DNA from: an uncultured Muribaculaceae bacterium
GTDB taxonomy: Bacteria > Bacteroidota > Bacteroidia > Bacteroidales > Muribaculaceae
Length of the DNA stretch: 60,231 nucleotides
NCBI GenBank assembly: GCA_910584055.1
Contig: CAJTZS010000024.1
Coordinates: 1-60,231, forward strand
Direction: 5' to 3'
The translations under genes were made by a program, and so were the position numbers. Positions 1 to 7,821 of the stretch are shown in pieces (the stretch's first letter is position 1; the number at the start of each line of letters is the position of its first letter). The notes under the pieces are model-generated. The model was not told the DNA's origin. It saw nothing but the letters and a program-made list of their open reading frames with translations, and searched no databases.

Positions 1-36
1 ATAACTGGAGATTTCTGCATCGTGCTTAACATCTAA

Positions 37-540
37 CTTTATTTAATCTCTATTGATGTCACGGCTTTAAACGCATATCTGGTATGGAGCCGTCCCGTCA
101 AGAGATGGACTCCCAACATCACGCTCGGTCTGTACAAGCAATGGCTCTCCATAGATGGAACCCGTTACAACCACCCTATCCTCTCCTATTATTTCAACAA
201 TACGTTCGCTTTGCCTGAAGGATGGAATCTGACAGTGAACATAAACGGCCAGAGACGTGGCGACATGCACACCAACCGTTTTGGCACAACATGGTTCACA
301 ATGGATGCCTCCATAGCTAAGACACTGTTTAATAAAACCCTCACACTCAAACTCTCCGCAACCGACATATTCAACACTGCCAACAACGACTGGACGATGA
401 ACACCTACGGCGTATTCGTCAATAAACGGCAGAATTATGACAGACGCGGTGTCAGCCTCAACATAATATACCAATTCAACCCGCAAAAAAGCAAGTATAA
501 AGGTAAAACCGCATCCGAAGCGGAAATGAAACGATTATAA
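37..540 (+). pseudogene. 3' remnant of an outer-membrane beta-barrel (TonB-receptor-like) gene
   Basis: The reading frame ending at the TAA of 538-540 encodes alternating aromatic/polar strands typical of the last strands of a Bacteroidetes outer-membrane barrel, including a D-I-F-N-T motif and the final strand G-V-S-L-N-I-I-Y-Q-F, followed by a short basic tail. The frame stays open and barrel-like back to about position 61. It has a TAA stop at 34-36 and no plausible ATG, so plug domain, signal peptide and most of the barrel are absent. It is either a truncated gene or the 3' end of a gene with a premature stop whose 5' part lies outside the window. The substrate cannot be inferred. Confidence 0.6.
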
Positions 541-715
541 TCTATTCCTGATTTAGGTTGACCGTCTGAATAAATCCTTTGCGCCCTCTGCGGCTCTGCG
601 AGGAATGATGTTCAGTCCAATAAATAGGAATTTAAACTGCTACATCAAACTGAACACCCGGTAAATAAGCGATCAAAATTTAACGGGTGGGATGCCATAG
701 TTGAATTATTTCAAT
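541..715. other. intergenic region before priA, nothing recognised
   Basis: About 175 bases separate the barrel remnant from the priA promoter. I see no open frame with coding character, no strong hairpin with a T-run and no RNA gene. Confidence 0.5.
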
Positions 716-723
716 TATCTTTG
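716..723 (+). promoter_or_regulatory. -7 promoter element of priA
   Basis: TATCTTTG matches the Bacteroidetes -7 consensus TAnnTTTG. It ends only four bases before the ATG at 728, so transcription should start at or next to the start codon (leaderless mRNA). No clear TTTG sits at the usual -33 spacing. The element rules out the upstream in-frame TTG at 701 as the start. Confidence 0.6.
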
Positions 724-727
724 CAGC

Positions 728-3193
728 ATGTTTGCTGAGATAATACTACCATTACCCCTCTACTCCACTTTCACATATGTGATTCCGGAGGAGATGCAGA
801 AAGATCTTCAAAAGGGGTCGCGAGTGCTTGTGCAGTTCGGCAAAAAGAAGTATTACACCGGAATTGTTGAGCACATACATTCGGATGCGCCCGCAGGATA
901 TGACGTTAAGTCGATCATGGCACTGTTGGATTCAACGCCGATTGTAAGATATCCGCAACTGAAATTATGGCACTGGATCGCAGAATATTATCTTTGTTCC
1001 CCAGGAGAGGTGTTCAAGGCCGCAGTGCCAACAGGTCTCAAACCTGAAAGCGAAACGTATGTCAGCCTCAATGAGGATTTCGAAATGCCGGAAGGGATAA
1101 AATTGACGGAAAACCAAGCAGTGGTCATTCAGTCCCTCCAGAATAAAAAGCGGTTGAAAATATCGGAAATAGAATCCGCTACCGAAATAAAGCACACTGC
1201 GCGTGTTGTCAATTCCCTGATGGAAGCGGGTATTGTGGAAATTGATGAAAAGGTTGTGGAAAAATATCGCCCAAAGAAAAAGACCTTCATCGAGCTCACG
1301 ATTGACCGCGATGACAACGACAGGCTTCATGAGTTTTTCAATATGACATCCCGGTCGAATCAACAGGAGAAAGCCCTTATCGCCTATCTCGAACTGTCGG
1401 GATGGATGAAACAGAAATCCACCTTGAATGATGTGAGCCGCGAACAACTTCTTGAAGTTTCTGGAGTATCTCCGGGCGTGTTTCGCGCACTTATCGACAA
1501 GGGAATTTTTCAGACTGTCAAAAAAACACTCAGCAGGTCCAACCCGGCTCCGGCTGTACATAAACCGGTTCTCTCTCCCCTCTCCCCTCCACAGCAAAAG
1601 GTATTCGAAGAGATAAAAGAGTCTTTCAGAGACCACAGGGTGTCGCTGCTTCATGGCGTGACAGGATCAGGAAAAACTGAAATCTACACTCACCTGATTG
1701 CCGCTGCGCTTGCATCCGGCAACCAGGTGCTATATCTCGTGCCGGAAATTTCCCTTACAACCCAGCTTACCGACAGACTTAGAAAAGTATTTGGAGATAC
1801 CTTACTTATCTATCATTCCAAGTTTTCCGATAATGAACGTGTGGATGTGTGGAAACGCCTCCTAAACTCCAATGAGCCGTTGATCATACTTGGCGTTCGG
1901 TCTTCCGTATTCCTACCGTTCGCCAGATTAGGACTTGTAATAGTAGACGAAGAACATGAATCTTCTTTCAAGCAGTATGATCCGGCTCCGAGATACAACG
2001 CGCGAGATGCCGCCATCATGCTTGCATCCATGCATGGAGCCACCACATTGCTGGGATCTGCCACTCCTTCCGTGGAAACATACTTCAAAGCGACGCATGG
2101 AAAATATGGTCTGGTATCTCTTTCGGAAAGGTTTGAAGGATCGCAACTGCCGGAAGTGGAGATTGTGGATATGCGGGCACAACGCAAAAAGAAACTCAAC
2201 AAGGGCATACTTTCTCAGCCTCTCCGTCTCGCCACAAACGAAGCCCTAAAAGAGGGTTCTCAGGCAATAATGTTCCAGAACCGACGCGGTTTCGCACCTG
2301 TGGTTATCTGTCAACAATGCGGTTGGACACCCAAATGCCACAATTGCGATGTATCTCTCGTATATCATAAGAACTCCGAACTTCTCAAGTGCCATTATTG
2401 CGGATATTGTCAGCCCTTACCGAAGCTATGTCCGGCCTGCGGTCAGAACGCCATTGAAGTATATGGCTACGGCACGGAGCGCATAGCGGAGGAAGTGCAT
2501 CAAGAGTTTTCCGGTTACCGTGTTGCCCGCATGGATTTGGACACTACGCGCAACAAAGATGCCTACCAGGAGATTATAGAGGAGTTTGCAAACCATCAGA
2601 CCGACATACTCGTCGGCACACAGATGGTTTCCAAGGGTCTTGACTTCGAAAAAGTAAGGGTAGTTGGTGTAATCAATGCCGATACACTACTGAATTTCCC
2701 CGATTTCAGAAGCAATGAACGGGCGTTCAATATGCTCGAACAGGTTGCGGGGCGTGCAGGACGCCGCAAAGACATCGGCAAGGTGTTCATTCAGACAACC
2801 AAACCCGACGAGCCGGTACTCAGACATGTGCGAGCACACGATTACATGGGATATTACAATGAAGAACTGGAGGAACGCCGCAGATACGCCTATCCTCCAT
2901 TCACCCGCATCATCAACATCTATCTGAAAAACAAGGATGCCGCGAATGCCGATATGGGAGCGGTGATACTCACCCAAGCCCTGCGCGATGTATTCGGCGA
3001 CCGCGTGCTCGGTCCTGAAAAGCCATTTGTAAGCCGGGTCGCGTTATGGTATATCCAGTCTATAATGCTAAAGGTCGAGGCAGGTGCGTCAATGAAGAAA
3101 GTAAAGGATATTCTACGGAGCGTCCATGCGCGTCTCGCCCATCTCCCCCAGATAAAATCCTCGATTATCTATTACGATGTCGATCCCGTATAA
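728..3193 (+). CDS. priA: Primosomal protein N' (replication restart helicase PriA)
   Basis: Superfamily 2 3'-to-5' DNA helicase that recognises stalled forks and reloads the replisome. The 821-residue product has the N-terminal 3'-OH DNA-binding domain (about 1-105), Walker A G-V-T-G-S-G-K-T near residue 310, DEEH box near 405, G-S-A-T-P-S motif III, and the zinc-binding insertion with repeated CxxC pairs (about 527-575, beginning C-Q-Q-C-G-W). Helicase motif VI reads Q-V-A-G-R-A-G-R. Length and order are normal for PriA. ATG 728 is chosen because the protein then begins M-F-A-E-I-I-L-P-L-P-L, matching family N-termini, and because the promoter lies just upstream. The last 123 bp are duplicated in diverged form at 5042-5164. 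Confidence 0.95.
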   Translation: MFAEIILPLPLYSTFTYVIPEEMQKDLQKGSRVLVQFGKKKYYTGIVEHIHSDAPAGYDVKSIMALLDSTPIVRYPQLKLWHWIAEYYLCSPGEVFKAAVPTGLKPESETYVSLNEDFEMPEGIKLTENQAVVIQSLQNKKRLKISEIESATEIKHTARVVNSLMEAGIVEIDEKVVEKYRPKKKTFIELTIDRDDNDRLHEFFNMTSRSNQQEKALIAYLELSGWMKQKSTLNDVSREQLLEVSGVSPGVFRALIDKGIFQTVKKTLSRSNPAPAVHKPVLSPLSPPQQKVFEEIKESFRDHRVSLLHGVTGSGKTEIYTHLIAAALASGNQVLYLVPEISLTTQLTDRLRKVFGDTLLIYHSKFSDNERVDVWKRLLNSNEPLIILGVRSSVFLPFARLGLVIVDEEHESSFKQYDPAPRYNARDAAIMLASMHGATTLLGSATPSVETYFKATHGKYGLVSLSERFEGSQLPEVEIVDMRAQRKKKLNKGILSQPLRLATNEALKEGSQAIMFQNRRGFAPVVICQQCGWTPKCHNCDVSLVYHKNSELLKCHYCGYCQPLPKLCPACGQNAIEVYGYGTERIAEEVHQEFSGYRVARMDLDTTRNKDAYQEIIEEFANHQTDILVGTQMVSKGLDFEKVRVVGVINADTLLNFPDFRSNERAFNMLEQVAGRAGRRKDIGKVFIQTTKPDEPVLRHVRAHDYMGYYNEELEERRRYAYPPFTRIINIYLKNKDAANADMGAVILTQALRDVFGDRVLGPEKPFVSRVALWYIQSIMLKVEAGASMKKVKDILRSVHARLAHLPQIKSSIIYYDVDPV
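3071..3193 (+). repeat. 3' end of priA, copy 1 of a 123-bp direct repeat
   Basis: These are the last 41 codons including the stop of priA. They match 5042-5164 at 114 of 123 positions by hand alignment, with the last ~69 bases identical. Between the copies lie two toxin-antitoxin-like modules. Confidence 0.92.
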
Positions 3194-3242
3194 AGCATAA
3201 AGTTCATCTTTGTCATCTACTATTGGCAAAACTTTATTTGCC

Positions 3243-3266
3243 ATATTTCACATAAATGTGAAATAT
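3243..3266 (+). promoter_or_regulatory. Operator-like inverted repeat and promoter of the higBA-like pair
   Basis: A perfect 10-bp inverted repeat (ATATTTCACA, 4-base spacer, TGTGAAATAT) sits immediately upstream of the -7 element TATTTTTG at 3273-3280. The toxin gene starts at 3310. This geometry suits autorepression by the antitoxin, as is usual for type II modules; the binding protein is inferred. Confidence 0.65.
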
Positions 3267-3309
3267 TTGTTGTATTTTTGCGTTATAATAATAAACAAAC
3301 ACTACAAAT

Positions 3310-3780
3310 ATGAGCGAAGTCGAACTGGTACTCGTCAACGACACCGACAAATGTACTATCTACACAATTCAGTTTAATTCTGAATCGGAAACCGAGTACG
3401 AGCGATTCTACTCCAAATTCATTGCCGATGCCAAGCTGAATCAAGACCTCTTGCGCATTGTGCAACTCGTTGATAAGATTGCCGACGAGGGAGCGTTGGA
3501 ACGCTTCTTCCGCCCTGAGGGTAAGATGCGCGATTCTGTAGTCGCTCTTCCGATACTTCGCTCAAAACTCAGGCTTTACTGTCTGCGTCTTTCCGACCAA
3601 ATCCTTATCCTCGGAAATGGCGGGATAAAGAGTTCCCGCACTTATGAAGAAGACGATTCCTTACGCGGTTACGTCCTCACTCTCCAAAAATTCGAGGAGC
3701 TTCTTAAAGAGGGACAACATGATGGAACGGTGACAATAACTGCAAAAACTATCGACACCGACAAAACTTTTGAGCTATGA
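3310..3780 (+). CDS. RelE/HigB-like toxin of a type II toxin-antitoxin pair
   Basis: The 156-residue protein has the core of a RelE/HigB (phage Gp49-like) mRNA interferase: an E-R-F-F-R-P-E-G region, a basic strand L-R-S-K-L-R-L-Y-C-L-R-L, and I-L-I-L-G-N-G-G-I-K-S-S typical of the C-terminal beta-strands. Members cut mRNA on the ribosome. It is longer than the ~95-110 residues of minimal HigB, with an N-terminal extension and an acidic tail. The stop overlaps the next start by 4 bp (ATGA), and the toxin-first order is typical of higBA. It lies between the two copies of the priA 3' end, supporting horizontal acquisition. Family assignment is by motif and context, not by search. Confidence 0.75.
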   Translation: MSEVELVLVNDTDKCTIYTIQFNSESETEYERFYSKFIADAKLNQDLLRIVQLVDKIADEGALERFFRPEGKMRDSVVALPILRSKLRLYCLRLSDQILILGNGGIKSSRTYEEDDSLRGYVLTLQKFEELLKEGQHDGTVTITAKTIDTDKTFEL

Positions 3781-4040
3781 AGAATATTAGAAACCGATAT
3801 CGCGAAATGGTGGCACAAGTGCCACAGCCGATAAAAGAAGAAATCGACCTATCCTTTGCCATTTCCAACAGGATAGACTCCCTGATGAAAGAACGCGGAC
3901 TCTCAAAAAAACAATTTGCCGCTGCTCTCGGCAAACGTCCCGGTGAAGTAACGCGCTGGCTCAGCGGACAGCACAACTTCACCATCGCCACCCTTGCGAT
4001 GCTTTCCTCATTCTTCGGCAAATCTATAATCTCAGTGTAA
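3777..4040 (+). CDS. Xre-family HTH antitoxin (HigA-like)
   Basis: The 87-residue protein contains a lambda-repressor-type helix-turn-helix at about 38-80 (S-K-K-Q-F-A-A-A-L-G-K-R-P-G-E-V-T-R-W-L). It is translationally coupled to the upstream RelE-like gene. Expected role: neutralise the toxin and, with it, repress the promoter through the inverted repeat at 3243-3266. Confidence 0.8.
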   Translation: MKNIRNRYREMVAQVPQPIKEEIDLSFAISNRIDSLMKERGLSKKQFAAALGKRPGEVTRWLSGQHNFTIATLAMLSSFFGKSIISV

Positions 4041-4085
4041 TTATGGCAAATGAATCACTGTAGGCAACAAAAAAATTAAAATAGG

Positions 4086-4157
4086 CTATTGTTCCAATTT
4101 GCTCAATCTCATCACGATTGAGGTTTGACTTCTACCCATTTTTGCTACAATGTATTT
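4086..4157 (-). repeat. Orphan copy of the helicase 3' end
   Basis: This 72-bp segment matches 5187-5258 at 68 of 72 positions. Read on the minus strand it encodes the last ~23 codons and TAG stop of the UvrD-like gene, with two synonymous and two amino-acid differences. No further homology to that gene lies upstream of it. It separates the HigBA-like module from the GNAT module. Confidence 0.9.
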
Positions 4158-4206
4158 ATGATGTTTTTTATCAGCCTATTAAGCTGATTATGTGAGAAAT
4201 TTGTTG

Positions 4207-4214
4207 TATCTTTG
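4207..4214 (+). promoter_or_regulatory. -7 promoter element of the GNAT operon
   Basis: TATCTTTG lies 31 bases before the ATG of the small upstream ORF. No clear TTTG sits at -33. Confidence 0.5.
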
Positions 4215-4245
4215 TAATTGAATAACAAGAAAGGAAATAAATAGT

Positions 4246-4410
4246 ATGGCACGACCAATAGCAGAAACACCCGTTTTGAGTGGAGTGGATGCTCATCGGT
4301 TCGTTGAACTGATGAACACACCACGTCCGGAAACACCGGAACGAAAGGCGCAGATAAAAGCGGCTTATGATACCGTCATGAAAATGTTGGCCCGCAATCA
4401 AAAGAAATGA
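4246..4410 (+). CDS. Small (54-aa) protein upstream of a GNAT acetyltransferase, putative antitoxin
   Basis: ATG 4246 opens a 54-codon frame starting M-A-R-P-I-A-E-T-P-V-L-S-G and ending R-N-Q-K-K. Its stop overlaps the GNAT start by four bases (ATGA). The middle (R-P-E-T-P-E-R-K-A-Q-I-K-A-A-Y) is predicted helical and basic. It does not resemble the DUF1778 ribbon-helix-helix antitoxins that usually precede TacT/AtaT toxins. The antitoxin role is inferred from size, order and coupling only. Confidence 0.65.
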   Translation: MARPIAETPVLSGVDAHRFVELMNTPRPETPERKAQIKAAYDTVMKMLARNQKK

Positions 4411-4958
4411 CTTTTGAGGATTTTTATCAGGATTACGATATCCGCAAACTTGATTTAGGAGAACGTGTTACAACATTCTCTTGTAATGATGAAGATTTAG
4501 ACGACTTCATCATCAATGATGCGCCCTTGTATCGGGAGGCATTGTTGGCTGTTACCTATATCATTGAAAGAAATTCCGACAAAGAAGTCGTCGGCTATTT
4601 CAGCCTTGCGAATGACCGCATTGCCATAAAGGATTTTCCAACCAACAACGAGTTTAATAAATTCCGCAGACACAGGTTTGTCAACGAGAAAAGGCTCACC
4701 AACTATCCTTCAGTGAAATTATGTCGTTTCGCATTGAGCAACGCCGTTAAAGGCAAGCATATCGGCTCAATATTATTGGACTTTATGAAACGTTATTTTG
4801 TTGCTGACAACAAGACTGGATGCCGATTCCTCACGGTGGATGCCTACCACACAGCAGAACCGTTCTATCACAAAAACGGATTCTTATATTTGAACAGTGC
4901 CGATGAGGGAAAGCCAACACGGTTGATGTTCTACGATCTTATCAATTTGGAAGATTAA
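4407..4958 (+). CDS. GNAT-family N-acetyltransferase, putative toxin
   Basis: The 183-residue protein starts with the F-S-C-N-D-E-D-L-D-D-F-I pattern and V-V-G-Y-F-S-L strand shared by TacT/AtaT-type GNAT toxins, which acetylate aminoacyl-tRNA. The acetyl-CoA loop is around K-G-K-H-I-G-S, and the C-terminal motif is A-E-P-F-Y-H-K-N-G-F. Length fits the toxin subfamily (~160-185). It could be an ordinary acetyltransferase, but a coupled small ORF upstream and placement in a two-module hot spot favour a toxin role. Confidence 0.7.
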   Translation: MTFEDFYQDYDIRKLDLGERVTTFSCNDEDLDDFIINDAPLYREALLAVTYIIERNSDKEVVGYFSLANDRIAIKDFPTNNEFNKFRRHRFVNEKRLTNYPSVKLCRFALSNAVKGKHIGSILLDFMKRYFVADNKTGCRFLTVDAYHTAEPFYHKNGFLYLNSADEGKPTRLMFYDLINLED

Positions 4959-4961
4959 TCA

Positions 4962-4991
4962 TTGCATTATCTGCATTATCTGCATTTTGTC
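4962..4991 (+). repeat. Short tandem repeat (unit TGCATTATCT)
   Basis: Two exact units and one imperfect unit (TGCATTTTG) lie just after the GNAT stop and before the second priA tail. It may mark the junction of the inserted segment. Confidence 0.5.
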
Positions 4992-5041
4992 AGGAAAATT
5001 TTAGAAAGAAGACGGATAGATATTAAATGCGAGGCCATATA

Positions 5042-5164
5042 AAAGTCGAGGCCAGTGCCTCCATGAAGAAAGTAAAGGATATATTGCGGAGCGTACATGC
5101 GCGTCTCGCCCATCTCCCCCAGATAAAATCCTCGATTATCTATTACGATGTCGATCCCGTATAA
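5042..5164 (+). repeat. Detached 3' end of priA, copy 2 of the 123-bp direct repeat
   Basis: Same frame and stop as priA 3071-3193. Of nine differences, eight are synonymous and one changes Gly to Ser, so the copy diverged as part of a functional priA, presumably in another lineage. The rest of priA is absent upstream of it. Confidence 0.92.
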
Positions 5165-5186
5165 TACAATTAGAGGATTACAAAAC

Positions 5187-6044
5187 CTACTGTTTCAATT
5201 TGCTCAATCTCATCACGATTGAGGTTTGACTTCTACCCATTTTTGCTGCAATATATTTTATACTTTTACCCTCATTATATAATTTCAATAAAAACTGATC
5301 CGCTCTTTTTGTCCATTTTTTATTGGCATTTGGATGCTTTAAATAACTTTCTTCAGTGATTTTTTCAGGGTGGAGAAATTCATCAACAAAAACAGAAGGA
5401 AAACGCTTGTCATACAATACAAATGTTTTTTTCTTAGCTCTTGTAATTGCAACATAAAACAATCTCCGCTCTTCTCCATAAGGATATTGGTCACTTTCTG
5501 TTAACACATAATTTAGAACTGGATCATCACTAACAAGAGATGGGAATCCATATATGTCCTTATTGCATTGGAGAAGAATAACATAGTCTGCCTCAAGCCC
5601 TTTGGATTTATGGGCTGTCAAAAACTCTATTTTTCGATTCCCTATCAAATAGAAAAATCTGTTGCCCTCTTTCGTGGATTGAAACCTGAATGACAAATAA
5701 TAGTCATCAAAAGAATATCTACCCAAAAGAAATATGGATTTATCCAAAGGAATTGACGCAACCAACTGCTCGATAACATTGCAGTAATTAGCTCTTTCGT
5801 AGTCACAAAAATGCAGTTCGGTTTTGGTCTCCGGATTAAATGAATGAATGTTCTTTTTTATTTGTGATTTATTTCGCTGTATGAAATGGAAGGATAATCT
5901 AACTAATGGTTCTCCAAAACGATATGTAGTTTCAATCTTGTGGATATCCGTTGGTCCGAAATAATCTTGAAATTGATTGAAAAGAGCCACATCACTACCG
6001 GAAAAACGATATATTGATTGCCAGTCATCACCAACACAGTATAA
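5187..6044 (-). pseudogene. UvrD/Rep-type DNA helicase, C-terminal remnant
   Basis: The frame from 6044 to the TAG at 5187 begins inside the motif C-V-G-D-D-W-Q-S-I-Y-R-F-S-G-S-D (SF1 motif III), preceded in frame by a stop at 6045-6047. It continues through Y-R-F (motif IV), H-K-S-K-G-L-E-A-D-Y (motif V) and E-E-R-R-L-F-Y-V-A-I-T-R-A (motif VI). The N-terminal half with Walker A and B is missing, so it cannot be an active helicase. The C-terminus (about the last 45 residues) looks like a small helix-turn-helix. The 5' half was probably lost when the neighbouring ATPase segment arrived. The DNA is AT-richer than priA. Confidence 0.75.
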
Positions 6045-6111
6045 TTATTTTATCCACCCATCGGATAATCCATTTTGATAAGCCTATATTTGCCATATAA
6101 ATAATGACTAT

Positions 6112-7557
6112 TTATTCAAAGAATGCCTTAAGATTAACTTCATTTTGAGCTATTCCGGAGTGCGAATTTTGTTTCAGTCCGTAAGGCGTTACAAGTGTGA
6201 TGTGAACGGCTTTTTTGGTTTGAGTTGCTTCTATAAAGTTGCCACGCCTACGGCGGAGTTTCATTTCCTCATCTTCTGTTATGGCATATTCCTGTCCGGA
6301 AAATTTCATCTCGCAGAGATTGATTACGCCATCGTTTCGGTCAATTAGCAAGTCTATCTGTGTTTTGTCGATACCTTTGTATTCATCAGCTTCTGTACTC
6401 CAACTATATACATTGGACAGCACACCAGATATTCCAAGAGCTTCCTTTATCTGTGAGATATGTTGAAGACACACACGTTCAAATGCCAGACCGCTCCACG
6501 CACGATATAATGGGCTACCGATATTATTAGTCCAAAAGTGTGAATCGTTATTCTTGTTGCCCTTTATGTATTGGAAATAGAATAGAGTAAAATTATCCAC
6601 AAGTTGGTATAGCGCATCTTTCGATTGCTTGCCAATGCAATTGTACTTACGAATAAAACCGCACCATTCAAGTTCATTGAGATAGCGAGTCAAATCTCCG
6701 CTCGTTTTAATTCCACTCTCTTTGACAATTTCATCCCGCGTGAGACCCTTATTCTTTTTTGCCAGCGTGGTAACCACCTGCATATATGGTTCCGGATTAT
6801 TAAACAGGGATGAATATAACTGCTCATACTCATGTGACAGCCCTTCAGTATCTTCGCTAAAAAACAAAGAGTCAATATTCTGAGCCATACTGATTTCTCG
6901 TTTCAGCAAACTCCAATAAAAAGGGATGCCTCCCATTATCATATAATTCTCAACCATCTGATAACGGCTTAATCCAAGGTTGTTAGATTCTGAATACTCC
7001 TCACATTCCGAAAGGGTAAAAGGATGAAGCAGTATTTTGTTCGTCAGACGATTATGCAGTCCCCCATGATTATTGATAAGTTTATTGACAATCCAAGAAG
7101 TTGCGGAACCACATGCAATAAGAAGAACATCTTTTCTTGCCGATGCCCAGCTATTCCAGAAATGTTCCAATCCGGATATGAAATTTGATCGTGGAGTATC
7201 CATCCACGGAAGTTCATCAAAGAAAATAATCTTTTTCCCTTCGGGAAGAGAGCCGAGCCATTCCTCTAATGCGAAAAATGCCTCATACCAATTTTTGAAC
7301 TGCGTATATTTCTTGCCTGAGGCTGTTTGAAGCGAGGCTCTGAAACTAAGAAGTTGGTCTTTCATTTTTCCACGGGCCAAGCCTGTATGCTGGAACGTAA
7401 AAGTGTAGTTGAAAGTCTCTCTAATAAGGAATGTCTTTCCTACACGTCTACGCCCATATACAGCCACAAATTTTGAATACTCAGAATTGGCAGCATCCAA
7501 TAGCTCTTTTTGCTCTGGTTTTCTTCCTATTATCATTGAGGGTATATATGATTTCAT
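6112..7557 (-). CDS. AAA-family ATPase with DUF234-like C-terminal domain
   Basis: Protein of ~481 residues. N-terminal archaeal-type ATPase domain: I-I-G-R-K-P-E-Q start, Walker A Y-G-R-R-R-V-G-K-T, Walker B K-I-I-F-F-D-E-L-P-W-M-D. A winged-helix region follows. The C-terminal domain has an I-D-L-L-I-D-R...L-C-E-M-K-F pattern, like the D...ExK core of PD-(D/E)XK nucleases seen in DUF234. Such genes are common accessory genes in Bacteroidetes and their cellular role is not settled. ATG 7557 gives M-K-S-Y-I-P-S-M-I-I-G-R-K; a second ATG seven codons later is possible because a TAACTTTG promoter element lies only three bases before 7557. A perfect inverted repeat lies at 7593-7642. Confidence 0.85.
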   Translation of the reverse strand: MKSYIPSMIIGRKPEQKELLDAANSEYSKFVAVYGRRRVGKTFLIRETFNYTFTFQHTGLARGKMKDQLLSFRASLQTASGKKYTQFKNWYEAFFALEEWLGSLPEGKKIIFFDELPWMDTPRSNFISGLEHFWNSWASARKDVLLIACGSATSWIVNKLINNHGGLHNRLTNKILLHPFTLSECEEYSESNNLGLSRYQMVENYMIMGGIPFYWSLLKREISMAQNIDSLFFSEDTEGLSHEYEQLYSSLFNNPEPYMQVVTTLAKKNKGLTRDEIVKESGIKTSGDLTRYLNELEWCGFIRKYNCIGKQSKDALYQLVDNFTLFYFQYIKGNKNNDSHFWTNNIGSPLYRAWSGLAFERVCLQHISQIKEALGISGVLSNVYSWSTEADEYKGIDKTQIDLLIDRNDGVINLCEMKFSGQEYAITEDEEMKLRRRRGNFIEATQTKKAVHITLVTPYGLKQNSHSGIAQNEVNLKAFFE

Positions 7558-7592
7558 CGGCAAAGTTACTAAATTATTTCGAGAAAACCTCG

Positions 7593-7642
7593 TTATAATC
7601 CCCCAAAAGCGGCATTAAAACCATAGATTTGGGGGATTATAA
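7593..7642 (-). repeat. Perfect 15-bp inverted repeat upstream of the ATPase gene
   Basis: TTATAATCCCCCAAA at 7593-7607 and its exact reverse complement at 7628-7642 are separated by 20 bases, 36 bp before the ATPase start. It may be an operator or RNA hairpin. It is not a transposon terminal repeat pair, because no partner is seen on the other side of the gene. Confidence 0.75.
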
Positions 7643-7751
7643 GCATATTTTATGGATTCAAAATCATACGGCAGATAAAATGGCATATTCAGATACACAA
7701 TAAATGGCGTCCTGCCTCCAGAATAAACTAACTATACTGATAGTCAATCGA

Positions 7752-7783
7752 TTTGCACAGATGATAAATTATAGCTAAATTTG
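7752..7783 (+). promoter_or_regulatory. Promoter of the biotin operon
   Basis: TTTG (7752-7755), 20-base spacer, TAAATTTG (7776-7783): a full Bacteroidetes consensus. Transcription would start near 7788-7790, ~32 bases before bioA ATG 7822. I see no BirA-like palindrome overlapping it. Confidence 0.75.
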
Positions 7784-7821
7784 CATTGAATAACGACTCA
7801 TTCTCTCCTCGATCTAAAACG

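Noticed and set aside
3071..5164. Conventional integrative element or prophage with attachment sites at priA
   Set aside because: The repeats look like att sites, but no integrase, excisionase or mobilisation gene lies between them, and the 123-bp repeat is longer and more diverged than a usual core. Homologous recombination explains it better.
7593..7642. Terminal inverted repeat of an insertion sequence
   Set aside because: Both arms lie on the same side of the ATPase gene; there is no transposase and no flanking target duplication.
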